Made by a program: the position numbers and the translations under genes
Origin: Sulfuracidifex metallicus DSM 6482 = JCM 9184
Lineage (GTDB): Archaea > Thermoproteota > Thermoprotei_A > Sulfolobales > Sulfolobaceae
Length of the DNA stretch: 64,000 nt
NCBI GenBank assembly: GCA_032834875.1
Contig: CP135238.1
Coordinates: forward strand, 1,960,001-2,024,000
Direction of reading: 5' to 3'
Notes under the pieces: model-generated
The model's input: only the letters and a program-made list of their open reading frames with translations
The model's database searches: none
Told to the model about the DNA's origin: nothing
Part shown: piece after piece, positions 19,659 to 28,069 of the stretch
Layout of the letters: each line of letters starts with the position of its first letter
Position numbering within the stretch: position 1 is the first letter of the stretch

Positions 19659-20284
19659 GGTTCAAATATGTACGTGAAGCCTCTAGGACATTTCCTAATT
19701 TTGAATTCAACTTTCCCATTCTCCCCTTGTTTCTCCTCAACCAGGCTTTTGTTATCTTCCATCATAACGTTCTGAGTTACAAACATCTTTATGCTGTCCT
19801 TGCCCTTAAAGATAACATCGATTATCTTATCAAGCTCACAGTATACACATAGATTCCTACAATTTGATTTAATTTTCATTTCTACTTCAATAACAGTTCC
19901 AGCATTTATGGCTCTAGATGTCTTGATAACTATTTCCCCCACCTTCTTTTCAACAGTGTCTATGGCAAGTTTTAACCCATTGACCTTAACTTTCACATGA
20001 TCGAACTGAACTTCCTCGTTGCATAAAGGTATTAAAATAAGATCAGTATCCCTGATAACACATTTTCTTGACTTATAAAATAATGTTCCCTTTTCATAGT
20101 TAAGGGATATTTTAGTGAAAAAATTATATAATGATACCTTATTATCTATAACAATATAGATATTTCCATGCTTCTTCAAAACTCTGTTTTTAAGCAAAAA
20201 GTTTATGTAGGCACTATTAAACCTCCTTGGATTTACGCTAAATGAATTTAAGGCTTGGCTTAGCTCCTCACACTGATCTTCCAT
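19655..20284 (-). CDS. Conserved-looking hypothetical protein (paralogue of 20406 gene)
   Basis: 209 residues starting at ATG 20284, no membrane segment. The N-terminus (MEDQCEELSQAL) resembles that of the divergent neighbour (MGNQCRELRQCI), and both have the layout of a helical N-terminus followed by a beta-rich domain. Six Cys residues are present, including CRNLCVYC near 140. The 120-bp region between the two divergent genes holds TATA-like sequence for both. I recognise no family. Arrestin-like or beta-sandwich folds are possible but cannot be shown by eye. Confidence 0.6.
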   Translation of the reverse strand: MEDQCEELSQALNSFSVNPRRFNSAYINFLLKNRVLKKHGNIYIVIDNKVSLYNFFTKISLNYEKGTLFYKSRKCVIRDTDLILIPLCNEEVQFDHVKVKVNGLKLAIDTVEKKVGEIVIKTSRAINAGTVIEVEMKIKSNCRNLCVYCELDKIIDVIFKGKDSIKMFVTQNVMMEDNKSLVEEKQGENGKVEFKIRKCPRGFTYIFEP

Positions 20285-20405
20285 ATTTAAAATAATTAAA
20301 CACTTATTTTTATATATTATTATTAAAAGTTTTTAATACTTAAACGTTAAAGACTATGTAATTACAGAATTAGTTTTTTATATTGAGAATTACTTTTTAA
20401 CCTGA

Positions 20406-20789
20406 ATGGGCAATCAATGTAGAGAACTTAGACAATGTATAAAGAAAATCAGCAGTGGAAATGAATGTAATAGCAATACACTCAAGCTTTTAACTGATTT
20501 AAGAGTTCTAGATTTCGATAAATTAACACCCTTCTCAAATTTCCTAATGTGCGAAAGTGAGCTATTGATTGATGTTGACATTCAAGGTAATGTCACAAGA
20601 ACGGTAAAGTCCACGGCTATCGCTTTAAGGGAAATAAAGACTAGGGAAAGAATAATAGAATATGTTAAGCTTAAAAATGATGCCGTTTTGAACATATCAA
20701 TAGACCCAAAAATTAAGATTAAATCCTATTATAGAAAGAAATGTAAAATAGACAGTAAAAAAAGATCAGTGAAAGCGGAAATATTATAG
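20406..20789 (+). CDS. Hypothetical protein, N-terminal part (frameshifted)
   Basis: 127 codons from ATG 20406 to TAG 20787-20789. The N-terminus resembles the divergent 19655-20284 product. After the A7 run at 20757-20763 the frame gives only RSVKAEIL and stops, while the -1 frame becomes coding-like (KKISESGNIIVRLRFNYEPP) and runs on for about 150 codons. Adding one A joins both into about 272 residues. So this is probably half of a single gene. Slippage on A7 during transcription or translation could also make the joined product. Confidence 0.55.
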   Translation: MGNQCRELRQCIKKISSGNECNSNTLKLLTDLRVLDFDKLTPFSNFLMCESELLIDVDIQGNVTRTVKSTAIALREIKTRERIIEYVKLKNDAVLNISIDPKIKIKSYYRKKCKIDSKKRSVKAEIL

Positions 20790-21223
20790 TAAGGCTGAGG
20801 TTCAACTACGAGCCTCCGTTGGAGGCCGGAGATGTTGAGGAATATTCCTTTACAAAAATGGATCTAAATCTACATAGAATGTTCAGAGAAAACGACGAGG
20901 AAGAAACTGTTGAATTAGAGGGCTTCAAAATAATAGAACCGACGCTGTTTGCTAGAATAACTGTTAGATTTCCTTTAAATTATCCTCTGAAGGAAGAAAA
21001 ATACGTACTAGGGGTTTTTTCTACCTCACCAACAATGAACGCTTGGAACAATTACGTAGTTATGAACGTCCCAGTTGAGAAAACTTGCGAAGGCGATAAG
21101 CTAATCCTTACCTCTGAATTAAGGAAACCTGTATTTCCAGCCACTTACGCTGTAGCATGGAGAATACCAACAAGGGAAGAGTTCGAAAGATATCTTAGTT
21201 CGAGGAAAAAACAGGAAAATTAA
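20759..21223 (+). CDS. Hypothetical protein, C-terminal part (frameshifted)
   Basis: The frame is open from 20759 and ends at TAA 21221-21223. It has no start codon of its own before TTG 20819, and its good coding character upstream of that TTG indicates it is the second half of the 20406 gene. The content looks like a beta-sandwich domain: FNYEPPLEAGDVEEYSF, an acidic loop (ENDEEETVELEG), RFPLNYPL, and a Trp/Pro-rich C-terminus (AWRIPTREEFERY). Family not recognised. Confidence 0.55.
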   Translation, partial: KKISESGNIIVRLRFNYEPPLEAGDVEEYSFTKMDLNLHRMFRENDEEETVELEGFKIIEPTLFARITVRFPLNYPLKEEKYVLGVFSTSPTMNAWNNYVVMNVPVEKTCEGDKLILTSELRKPVFPATYAVAWRIPTREEFERYLSSRKKQEN

Positions 21224-21264
21224 TTTAAATAAATATTATATGAATAAGATATGGAGTGTTGTCC

Positions 21265-21594
21265 ATGGTTAAAGTTCTGTTCTTAATATATTCAAAGGAA
21301 ATGCTGGAAAGTGCAATAACCATAGCCCTTAACTCATACAAGAACAAGAGATATGAAGACGTCAAAGTAATTTTCCTGGGAGAAGCGGTCAAGAATCTTA
21401 TAACATTAAGTCAAGAGGCTTCCACAAACTTGGAGGAATTGTCTATGGCAGGCGTTATTGACTCAGTATGTTTTTACTCCGCAGATAAGGCAGGAATAAA
21501 GGACGATATTGTTGACAAGGGAATAACCTTAGCTCCTATAGGAGAAAGAATGGCTAAGTATATCAATTCTGGTTATACCGTATTAACTTTCTAG
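21265..21594 (+). CDS. Small DsrE-like protein
   Basis: 109 residues from ATG 21265. A GTG lies three codons upstream in frame, but the TATA (AAATAAATATTATATG, 21226-21241) places the leaderless start at the ATG. The order of strands and helices (VKVLFLIYSKE, a helix, DVKVIFLGEAVKNL, a helix, GVIDSVCFYSADKAG, GYTVLTF) is that of the DsrE/DsrF-like fold seen in sulfur-relay and related proteins. One Cys lies in the VCFYS strand, the usual region for a sulfur-carrying Cys. Functional assignment is tentative. It lies in a run of small unknown genes. Confidence 0.5.
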   Translation: MVKVLFLIYSKEMLESAITIALNSYKNKRYEDVKVIFLGEAVKNLITLSQEASTNLEELSMAGVIDSVCFYSADKAGIKDDIVDKGITLAPIGERMAKYINSGYTVLTF

Positions 21595-21689
21595 ATAATC
21601 CTTTCTTATAATAAATTAAACTACTAGATTAATCTATTTAGGTAATGAACTAGATACATGAGAAATAGCGAAAATCTTTTTAGAGTAAA

Positions 21690-21992
21690 ATGAGACTTTT
21701 ATTTATGTTAGAGTATGTTAACGACATTGAAGATTGCGTTCAGGATCTTTTGAACACACTCGGCGTAGAGAGAAAACACGAAATTAACATGCAAATAGTT
21801 CAAGATATAAGCAGATACATCTCTAGGATGTTCCATGATGAGTCAAAGGTTTTCGCCATTGTTGGAAATATGTCTAGAAAGGATCTCGTTGATAACGCAA
21901 GGCAAGTTTTAGAGAGAATGTATCCTTCAACTACAGTGTATGAGTTTTTTTCATTTAAAATAAAGCCAGAAAAAATAATAATTTTCTACTGA
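21690..21992 (+). CDS. Small hypothetical protein
   Basis: 100 residues from ATG 21690. Short hydrophobic strands at both ends (RLLFMLEYV, KIIIFY) frame a helical, charged middle. The alternation of strands and helices is like that of the preceding DsrE-like protein, so it may be a distant relative, but no motif supports that. Same strand and 95 bp downstream of that gene. Function unknown. Confidence 0.5.
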   Translation: MRLLFMLEYVNDIEDCVQDLLNTLGVERKHEINMQIVQDISRYISRMFHDESKVFAIVGNMSRKDLVDNARQVLERMYPSTTVYEFFSFKIKPEKIIIFY

Positions 21993-22064
21993 GTTTAGGA
22001 AATAGAGAAGAAAAATATGCCCTTCTTTAGCTCAAAATAAATATAGCTAAGAAGCTTTTCTTCT

Positions 22065-23147
22065 ATGGAAAAGAAACTTTACAACCACACTGAGCTGAAG
22101 ATCCAGGGCGCCCTGGATCTAATTCACAGCGGAAAAATCAAGGAAGGAATTGATATGTTGATCGAAGTATACAAGGAAACTAACAGAGAAGATGTACTGA
22201 GTTTTATAATGCAGTATGCCCCTGAAAGGTTGCATGAAGCTACAGGAGAAGAGTACGCCATAACGTCTGCGATGTATTTTGCAGATAATAAAAGATACAA
22301 TCTTTGTATGAAAATATTAGAAGATTTACAGGATGATTTAGCTACCGAAGCCAGAATTAACTGCTTCCTGAAGGCTAACGAAATCAACCTAGCATGGGCT
22401 GAGGCTCAGAAATTAAATGATCCTTCAACTAGAAAGGTTGGCGAAGGCATAATTTATTCTTGGTTGGGAAAGAAGGATGAGGCTGAAAAACTTTTTCGTG
22501 AAGCTATGGAACTCAACCCAAAGAATCAAGAGGCTTTAATCAACTTGGCTGTGATGGAAATAGAAAGGGGCAATTATAAAGAAAGTCTGAATTTATTGAA
22601 TGATGTTGAGGTTATTCCCGACGAGATTGCTCTGGAACTTTGTGACAAATTAAATGATGGCATTTCCTTACAAAAAATAGGTGAAAAATGGAAAAAAATT
22701 GAACCTGAAAGAGTTGAAGCTAGCCTCTGTTTAAGCAAAGCCTACGACTTGCAGGAAGATTACGGCAAAGCTTTAGATTTATTGAAAGGAATTGAAGATT
22801 GGAGAACTTACCTCTTCAGTGGAGTAATAAAGGAAAAAAAGGGAGATTTGGAAGGAGCTTTTCAAGATCTCTCTAAATCAGAAATGTTATGTAGACATAG
22901 CCAATCTGAAGTCACTTTCGAGATAGCTTTAGTTTTACAAAAAATGAAAAAAGATAAAGATGCGTTGGATAAGGCTAGGGAAGCAATGATAAAGGCTAAG
23001 AATTCTAAGAACGGCTTAATTCAGGCTTTGTCTTGTGCTCTAATATACAAAATCACAGGTAAAATGGAATGCGGAAAGGGAATCATATGTTCCAATTTTA
23101 ACCTAATAAAAGAGAAAATAGGAGAATTAAACAACTTAAAATGTTAA
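22065..23147 (+). CDS. Tetratricopeptide-repeat (TPR) protein
   Basis: 360 residues, all alpha-helical, no signal or membrane segment. Several 34-residue TPR units can be seen, for example WLGKKDEAEKLFREAMELNP followed by EALINLAVMEIERGNYKES near residues 130-175, and further units near 215-300. Such proteins act as scaffolds in protein complexes. It lies between small unknown genes and a Ski2-type helicase on the same strand; TPR proteins accompany Ski2-like helicases in the eukaryotic Ski complex, but a link here is only suggestive. Confidence 0.75.
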   Translation: MEKKLYNHTELKIQGALDLIHSGKIKEGIDMLIEVYKETNREDVLSFIMQYAPERLHEATGEEYAITSAMYFADNKRYNLCMKILEDLQDDLATEARINCFLKANEINLAWAEAQKLNDPSTRKVGEGIIYSWLGKKDEAEKLFREAMELNPKNQEALINLAVMEIERGNYKESLNLLNDVEVIPDEIALELCDKLNDGISLQKIGEKWKKIEPERVEASLCLSKAYDLQEDYGKALDLLKGIEDWRTYLFSGVIKEKKGDLEGAFQDLSKSEMLCRHSQSEVTFEIALVLQKMKKDKDALDKAREAMIKAKNSKNGLIQALSCALIYKITGKMECGKGIICSNFNLIKEKIGELNNLKC

Positions 23148-23230
23148 ATTTATTAGAATGTCCTGTTTTCAAATCAAAGGAAAAAATCGCATAAGACTAA
23201 ATTATATCCTTTACAAGGAACGCGGAAGCC

Positions 23231-23240
23231 TTTTAAATAG
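23231..23240 (+). promoter_or_regulatory. TATA box of the helicase gene
   Basis: TTTTAAATAG centred about 25 nt upstream of GTG 23260 supports a leaderless GTG start. Confidence 0.5.
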
Positions 23241-23259
23241 GTATAACGTAAGCAGTTAA

Positions 23260-25266
23260 GTGAAAGATTTACTTTCACTGTTTTATGAAGAATATTCTCC
23301 TTCTTCCAGTGAGAATTATCTAATTGTAGCACCAACCGGTTCCGGTAAGACTCACTTGGCCAAAAGTCTTCTTCTCTCAAGGGATAAGATCGTGGTTTAC
23401 GTTTCACCGTTAAAGGCATTGTCTAGAGAGGTCTATTTTGATATTAAGGACAAAAGGAAGGGAGTATTTTACGCTGATTCTGAAGCTTATGAGAATGATC
23501 TGAGAAACTTTTCAGGAGAAGTATTACTAGCAACGTATGAGAAGTTTGACAGTGCAATCAGGCACAGATACAAGTGGCTAAGCGAAGTTAATATGGTAAT
23601 TATAGATGAGATACATAACGTGGAAGGAGACAGGGGTATCCCAATAGAGAGCATAGTTGCTTGGGCTAAATCCAACAGTGTTTCTACAGTATCTCTTAGT
23701 GCTACATTACCTAACCTTAAGGAATACTCCTCTTGGTTAAAGGCTAAGGTTATAGAGGTTAAGAAGAGAGCTGTGCCCTTACATGAATGCGTTGCTTATC
23801 CTTATGTTTTACGTTGTTTCGACAATGGATTTGACGCTGAACTCGATGTGCCTAATCTCAATAACTCCAAGTTGGGTGTCCTCATTGGAGTTCTCTCGTA
23901 TGTTACTGGAGTACTGAACAAGAACTGTCTAGTCTTCGTTAAAAGTAGAGCATCTACAGAACAGTTGAAGTCGACCCTATTAAAGTTCGGAATAAAGGCA
24001 GAGGCATATCACAGCGGGTTGAAATTCGACGTGAAAAAGAAAGTTATGGATGACTTCAAGGAGGGAAAGGTAAACGTTTTAATCTCTACCACAGCCCTAG
24101 GTCAAGGAGTAAACCTCCCAGTTTATTCTACGATCTTTTACGACACTGTACTCCCAGTCGTGGATGATAAAGGGAACTTTACTGGGTGGCGGGATCTTGA
24201 CCCTATGGAGTTCAGACAAATAGCAGGAAGAGCTGGAAGGCCTTCCTTCGACAAGGAAGGAATGGCTGTTATCGTTACTGATACGCTAACGAAAGCTGAA
24301 AAGTTCTGGGAAAAGTTTTTCCTCTCTAAGGTAAAAGACAGCTCAAAGAAAGGAAAAACAGAAAATCTCATCTTAGGAATAATATCATGGAAAAAGCAAG
24401 CCATTGAGGAGGAGATCTCTCAGATCCTTAATGAAAGCCTAAAATTTAGAGAAGAATCAAGGAAGGTCCATGAATATATAGAAAAGTTACTCACAATGAA
24501 TTTGATAGTCAAGGAGAACGATAAATTCGAGTTGAGTCAGCTTGGAGTTGCCGTATCTTTAAGTTACATAGACGTTGATTCCATAAGAGGACTAGACTTA
24601 GAAGGTAAGGAAGACATAGCAGTAACTATTGCGAACTCACCTGACGTGTTATCCTCCCTGAGAGGTTGCAAAGAGGGGGAGAAGCTGCTTAGAGAATGGA
24701 CCTCAGGTAATTCCATAGACAACATCTGCGCTAAACTTAGCGCTAAGGACGTCGAAGAGGTCATTTCGAACGCTAGATGGATCTCTTTTGCTTATTTTAG
24801 GGTGCTTAAGGCTCTCAATAATCCCCGTTACGTTGACGTGTTGAGGTTTTACGTCTCAGTAAAGAACGGAGTTCCTTATCAATACAGGAAAATAGTTGAA
24901 CTAGGTATAGATAGGGGGACTGCGATGGAAATGGTAACAAAGTCTAACTGCGTAGATGATGTTGATGTATGCATTATGATGGGTTCACCTTCTTTTAAAG
25001 GCATGATGATAAACAAAGGTTACACTGATTTATGCAAGAAACTCTACAGTAACGATCCTGTAGTTTTCGATATGATGAGATGTATTGAACTGTACAGAGG
25101 AAAAGTTGTGAAGAAATCAGAAATATTGAGAAAGTTCGGATCAGACACTTACGAGGAATTGCTAAGAAGAGGATATATCACTGAATTGGGAAAGGAAATG
25201 AGTGAGATTCATGAAATCAGAAGAAATGACAAGAAAGACGAACAGCGTGAAGGGAAAGAAGGGTAA
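23260..25266 (+). CDS. Ski2-family superfamily-2 helicase
   Basis: 668 residues from GTG 23260. Helicase motifs in order: Walker A APTGSGKTH (24-32), Ia SPLKALSRE, II DEIHN (near 110), III LSATLP (near 147), IV VFVKSR, V TTALGQGVNLP, and VI QIAGRAGRP (near 320). The C-terminal half is helical with a winged-helix region. It should unwind DNA or RNA using ATP. Motif VI and the DEIH box place it with Ski2-like enzymes, the group of Hel308/Hjm; the N-terminus is very short, starting just before Walker A and without the usual Q-motif region. I cannot say whether it is Hel308 itself or the second Ski2-like enzyme of Sulfolobales. Confidence 0.8.
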   Translation: MKDLLSLFYEEYSPSSSENYLIVAPTGSGKTHLAKSLLLSRDKIVVYVSPLKALSREVYFDIKDKRKGVFYADSEAYENDLRNFSGEVLLATYEKFDSAIRHRYKWLSEVNMVIIDEIHNVEGDRGIPIESIVAWAKSNSVSTVSLSATLPNLKEYSSWLKAKVIEVKKRAVPLHECVAYPYVLRCFDNGFDAELDVPNLNNSKLGVLIGVLSYVTGVLNKNCLVFVKSRASTEQLKSTLLKFGIKAEAYHSGLKFDVKKKVMDDFKEGKVNVLISTTALGQGVNLPVYSTIFYDTVLPVVDDKGNFTGWRDLDPMEFRQIAGRAGRPSFDKEGMAVIVTDTLTKAEKFWEKFFLSKVKDSSKKGKTENLILGIISWKKQAIEEEISQILNESLKFREESRKVHEYIEKLLTMNLIVKENDKFELSQLGVAVSLSYIDVDSIRGLDLEGKEDIAVTIANSPDVLSSLRGCKEGEKLLREWTSGNSIDNICAKLSAKDVEEVISNARWISFAYFRVLKALNNPRYVDVLRFYVSVKNGVPYQYRKIVELGIDRGTAMEMVTKSNCVDDVDVCIMMGSPSFKGMMINKGYTDLCKKLYSNDPVVFDMMRCIELYRGKVVKKSEILRKFGSDTYEELLRRGYITELGKEMSEIHEIRRNDKKDEQREGKEG

Positions 25267-25486
25267 AAGACCTTGGCATATTATTAAATATGGTAATTAG
25301 GTAGGTTTATTCTGTATCAAAAATGATACGACTTCTTTTAATTAGAAATATAATTTGTTTAGTAATTGTAAGAAAATTGTAAGAATAGACTTCGCTGGCT
25401 AGAAAGTATCCATACGCTGTGTTCACATATATTCTTTATTTTAATAATATAAAAAATATATTAAAATGATTAACCATAAAATTAAT

Positions 25487-25539
25487 TAGTTAGACACCTG
25501 ACTATTAAAAAGCTTATTAACTAGTTCGGTATAGAACTA
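25487..25539 (+). promoter_or_regulatory. Palindromic operator candidate at the MFS-MarR promoter
   Basis: TAGTTC (25522-25527) and GAACTA (25534-25539) form a perfect 6-6-6 inverted repeat between the TATA box (about 25508-25520) and the ATG at 25543, overlapping the expected transcription start. A second, imperfect repeat of the same geometry (TAGTTA, 25487-25492; TGACTA, 25499-25504) lies on the other side of the TATA box. Their centres are 35 bp apart. They are likely sites for the MarR-type regulator encoded at the end of the operon. Confidence 0.5.
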
Positions 25540-25542
25540 TCT

Positions 25543-27192
25543 ATGCAGTCCAAGTGGCTAGCGTTAACTAATACGTCAATAGCAATATTCATGGCCTTCG
25601 CTAATTATAACATGATAATAATAGCGTTACCGGCGATTTTTTCTGGCCTTAATTTCAATCCTGAAAACCCGTCTGCGTTGGCGTATTTGATATGGCTAAT
25701 CCTCGGTTATATGGTCATCACTTCAACTTTAGTGGTAACCTTCGGTAGAATATCTGACACATTTGGTAGGGCAAAACTTTACACTTTGGGTTTCGTCATA
25801 TTCACAGTAGCTTCAGCTCTATTAGCTTCTGTAACTGCAACGGGAAACCAAGGCATACTAGAACTTATAGTCTTTAGACTTTTACAAGGTGTAGGAGGAG
25901 GCTTTCTTATGGTAAATAGCTCTGCAGTTCTAACTGATTACTTCCCAAGAAATGAACTAGGAAAAGCATTGGGATTAAATCAAATTGCGGGGCTGATAGG
26001 AGGAATCGTTGGGCTCATACTGGGTGGAGTCTTATCTGCAATAGACTGGAGGTTTATATTCCTTGTTAATGTACCAGTAGGTATAGTTGGATCCATATGG
26101 TCTTACCTAACGTTGAAAGACGTAGGAACTAAGAACACACAGAAGATACATGTACTCGATAACGCGTTGTTCGGAGGATTTCTCACATTGCTACTTATCT
26201 CAGCTACTTATATGCTAGTTCCATATGACGGGTCTCAGTTTGGCTTCACAAATCCTATAGTGATAATTGGTCTGCCAGTCTCTTTGGTATTATTAGGATT
26301 ATTCCTTTATGAAGAAAGAAAAATACCTAACCCAATGTTCAACTTGAAGCTGTTTAGATCTAGGCTATTTTCAACTTCCATTAGTGCAAACATGATAGCG
26401 TCTCTGGTTAGACAAGGAATAACTATAATGCTCATTCTTCTGTTGGAAGGTATATGGCTTCCCCTTCATGGTTATTCATTCTCCTCCGTACCTTTCTGGG
26501 CTGGAATTTATCTGATACCTAACTTATTGGGCTACGCAGTATTTGGACCTTTAAGTGGGTATCTATCAGACAAGTTTGGTACCACTAAGTTTGAAGGAAT
26601 AGGAATGTTAGTCACTGCAATAGGTCTATTCATGCTTTACGTTATGCCCTACGATTTTAATTACTTGTACTTCGCCTCGGCTATATTCATAATCGGAGCT
26701 GGAATGGGAATATTCACATCGCCTAATACAGCAGACATAATGAGAGCGGTTAGCCCTCAAGAGAGAGGAGTTGCCTCTGGAATGAGAGCAGCTCTTGGTA
26801 ATACAGCATCTACTCTTAGTGTAAGCGTGTATTTCATTATAATAATAAGCGGAATGGCTGTCGCGTTACCATCTTCCTTAGCTAGAGTAGGAATAACATT
26901 TAACTTGCCTGCAGCTGTAGCTTTGTTCTCTGCTCTACTAGGATATGATCCATTATCTCCATTTGCAACACAATTGTCTCCTACGCTAGCTTCGAAAGTA
27001 ATACAGCCAAGCTTCTTTGCTAACGCTATAGCCCCTGCGTTTATACAAGGATTTGATGAAGTAATATTAATATCTCTCATTGCTACGATAATAGCAGGTT
27101 TAATATCAGTAATCGGTGGTAGGAGTGGAAAATTGGGAATTGGTTCTAAAAGGGTTCAAGGATCTAAGGAGACTGTTGCAAAGAGAAGCTGA
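25543..27192 (+). CDS. MFS multidrug efflux transporter, 14-helix type
   Basis: 549 residues with about 14 membrane helices, typical of the EmrB/QacA (DHA2) group of proton-driven exporters. Family motif A is seen in GRISDTFGRAKLY, with an equivalent GYLSDKFGTTKFE in the second half; motif C-like GLIGGIVGLILGG lies in helix 5. ATG 25543 is leaderless with a TATA box about 28 nt upstream. The end of the gene overlaps the MarR-type regulator gene. Exported compound unknown. Confidence 0.85.
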   Translation: MQSKWLALTNTSIAIFMAFANYNMIIIALPAIFSGLNFNPENPSALAYLIWLILGYMVITSTLVVTFGRISDTFGRAKLYTLGFVIFTVASALLASVTATGNQGILELIVFRLLQGVGGGFLMVNSSAVLTDYFPRNELGKALGLNQIAGLIGGIVGLILGGVLSAIDWRFIFLVNVPVGIVGSIWSYLTLKDVGTKNTQKIHVLDNALFGGFLTLLLISATYMLVPYDGSQFGFTNPIVIIGLPVSLVLLGLFLYEERKIPNPMFNLKLFRSRLFSTSISANMIASLVRQGITIMLILLLEGIWLPLHGYSFSSVPFWAGIYLIPNLLGYAVFGPLSGYLSDKFGTTKFEGIGMLVTAIGLFMLYVMPYDFNYLYFASAIFIIGAGMGIFTSPNTADIMRAVSPQERGVASGMRAALGNTASTLSVSVYFIIIISGMAVALPSSLARVGITFNLPAAVALFSALLGYDPLSPFATQLSPTLASKVIQPSFFANAIAPAFIQGFDEVILISLIATIIAGLISVIGGRSGKLGIGSKRVQGSKETVAKRS

Positions 27193-27541
27193 GCAGCTTG
27201 GCGTGAGCGTAACTGAGGTACAGATACTCTATCAAGTCGCTGATGGGCCAAAAAAGATGGGAGAAATCGCAGACATGGTAGGGATAAGTAAATCCTCTAC
27301 AACTGAGCTCATAGATAAAATGGAAGCTAAAGGTTTGTTGGAGAGAAGCAGAGGAGAGGACAAAAGAATCGTATACGTGAAAATAACGGAGAAGGGATCA
27401 AATACATTGAATCAGACTAGAATAAGGTATAAATACCTTATTGAACGAGTTTTAAAAGAAGTTAATGAAGATGAAGTGATAAAGTTCTTCCAGACAGTGG
27501 AGGAAATTCTTAACTCCACCTCACATGAAACTTCAAGTTAG
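27125..27541 (+). CDS. MarR-family transcriptional regulator
   Basis: 138 residues from GTG 27125; another in-frame GTG lies at 27116. Winged-helix layout: a first helix, LGVSVTEVQILYQV, recognition region MGEIADMVGISKSSTTELIDKMEAKGLLER, and the wing with the conserved DKRIVYVKITEKG. It overlaps the 3' end of the MFS gene by about 70 nt, so both come from one transcript. This is the usual set-up for an exporter controlled by its own repressor, released by the exported compound. The inverted repeats at the operon promoter are candidate binding sites. Confidence 0.85.
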   Translation: MENWELVLKGFKDLRRLLQREAEQLGVSVTEVQILYQVADGPKKMGEIADMVGISKSSTTELIDKMEAKGLLERSRGEDKRIVYVKITEKGSNTLNQTRIRYKYLIERVLKEVNEDEVIKFFQTVEEILNSTSHETSS

Positions 27542-27721
27542 CATAATATTTATAAATATTACATTACAGTGGATGTATATAAATTGCGACCATCATATTT
27601 AAAAATAAAATTCCTTTTTATTTTAGCTAAAACTAAAATACTTACAGAAAGAAATATATCTCCATACATGTGAATAATACTGATTCTCCTATAATGTCCA
27701 TACTACCTACTACGGCTTAAC

Positions 27722-27735
27722 AACTTTTATTAAAG
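27722..27735 (+). promoter_or_regulatory. TATA box of small gene at 27757
   Basis: AACTTTTATTAAAG is centred about 28 nt before ATG 27757. This decides the start in favour of that ATG over the upstream TTG at 27736. Confidence 0.45.
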
Positions 27736-27756
27736 TTGCCTCTCAAACTATATTGT

Positions 27757-28026
27757 ATGAGAAAGAATAACAGCGAAAAATCTGTTGAGATCTTCTATGG
27801 TACTTCTTCCGAAGTTGCAGATAGGCTCATTGAATACATGATAAGTACAGGCTTTGATATTAAAAGCTTGCCACTTCAGTTTCGTGCAAGATCAACAATA
27901 GTGACACCAAAGAAAGTTGAAATTGAAATAATGGGAGGGGTTACAATAACCGTGATAATGAAAAAAAATAAAGTTAGTTTCATAGTTGAGGAAACGTCGA
28001 GAAAGGGTGCAATTAGGGTAAATTAA
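27757..28026 (+). CDS. Small hypothetical protein
   Basis: 89 residues, soluble. Layout: a short strand (SVEIFYG), a helix (SSEVADRLIEYMISTG), then several strands (RSTIVTPKKVEIEIMGG, VTITVIMKKNKVSFIVEE), so a small alpha+beta fold. No motif recognised. It stands alone between the MarR gene and a second MFS gene, 43 bp upstream of the latter, which may be co-transcribed. Confidence 0.55.
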   Translation: MRKNNSEKSVEIFYGTSSEVADRLIEYMISTGFDIKSLPLQFRARSTIVTPKKVEIEIMGGVTITVIMKKNKVSFIVEETSRKGAIRVN

Positions 28027-28069
28027 GCTCTTAGAAAGACTTTTTGAGCCAAATTAACGTCTTTATGTC

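Noticed and set aside
20757-20763. Classical X-XXY-YYZ slippery heptamer at A7
   Set aside because: In the reading phase the codons are AGT-AAA-AAA-AGA, so the heptamer phase is not the classical one. Slippage stays possible but not proven, and a missing A is simpler.
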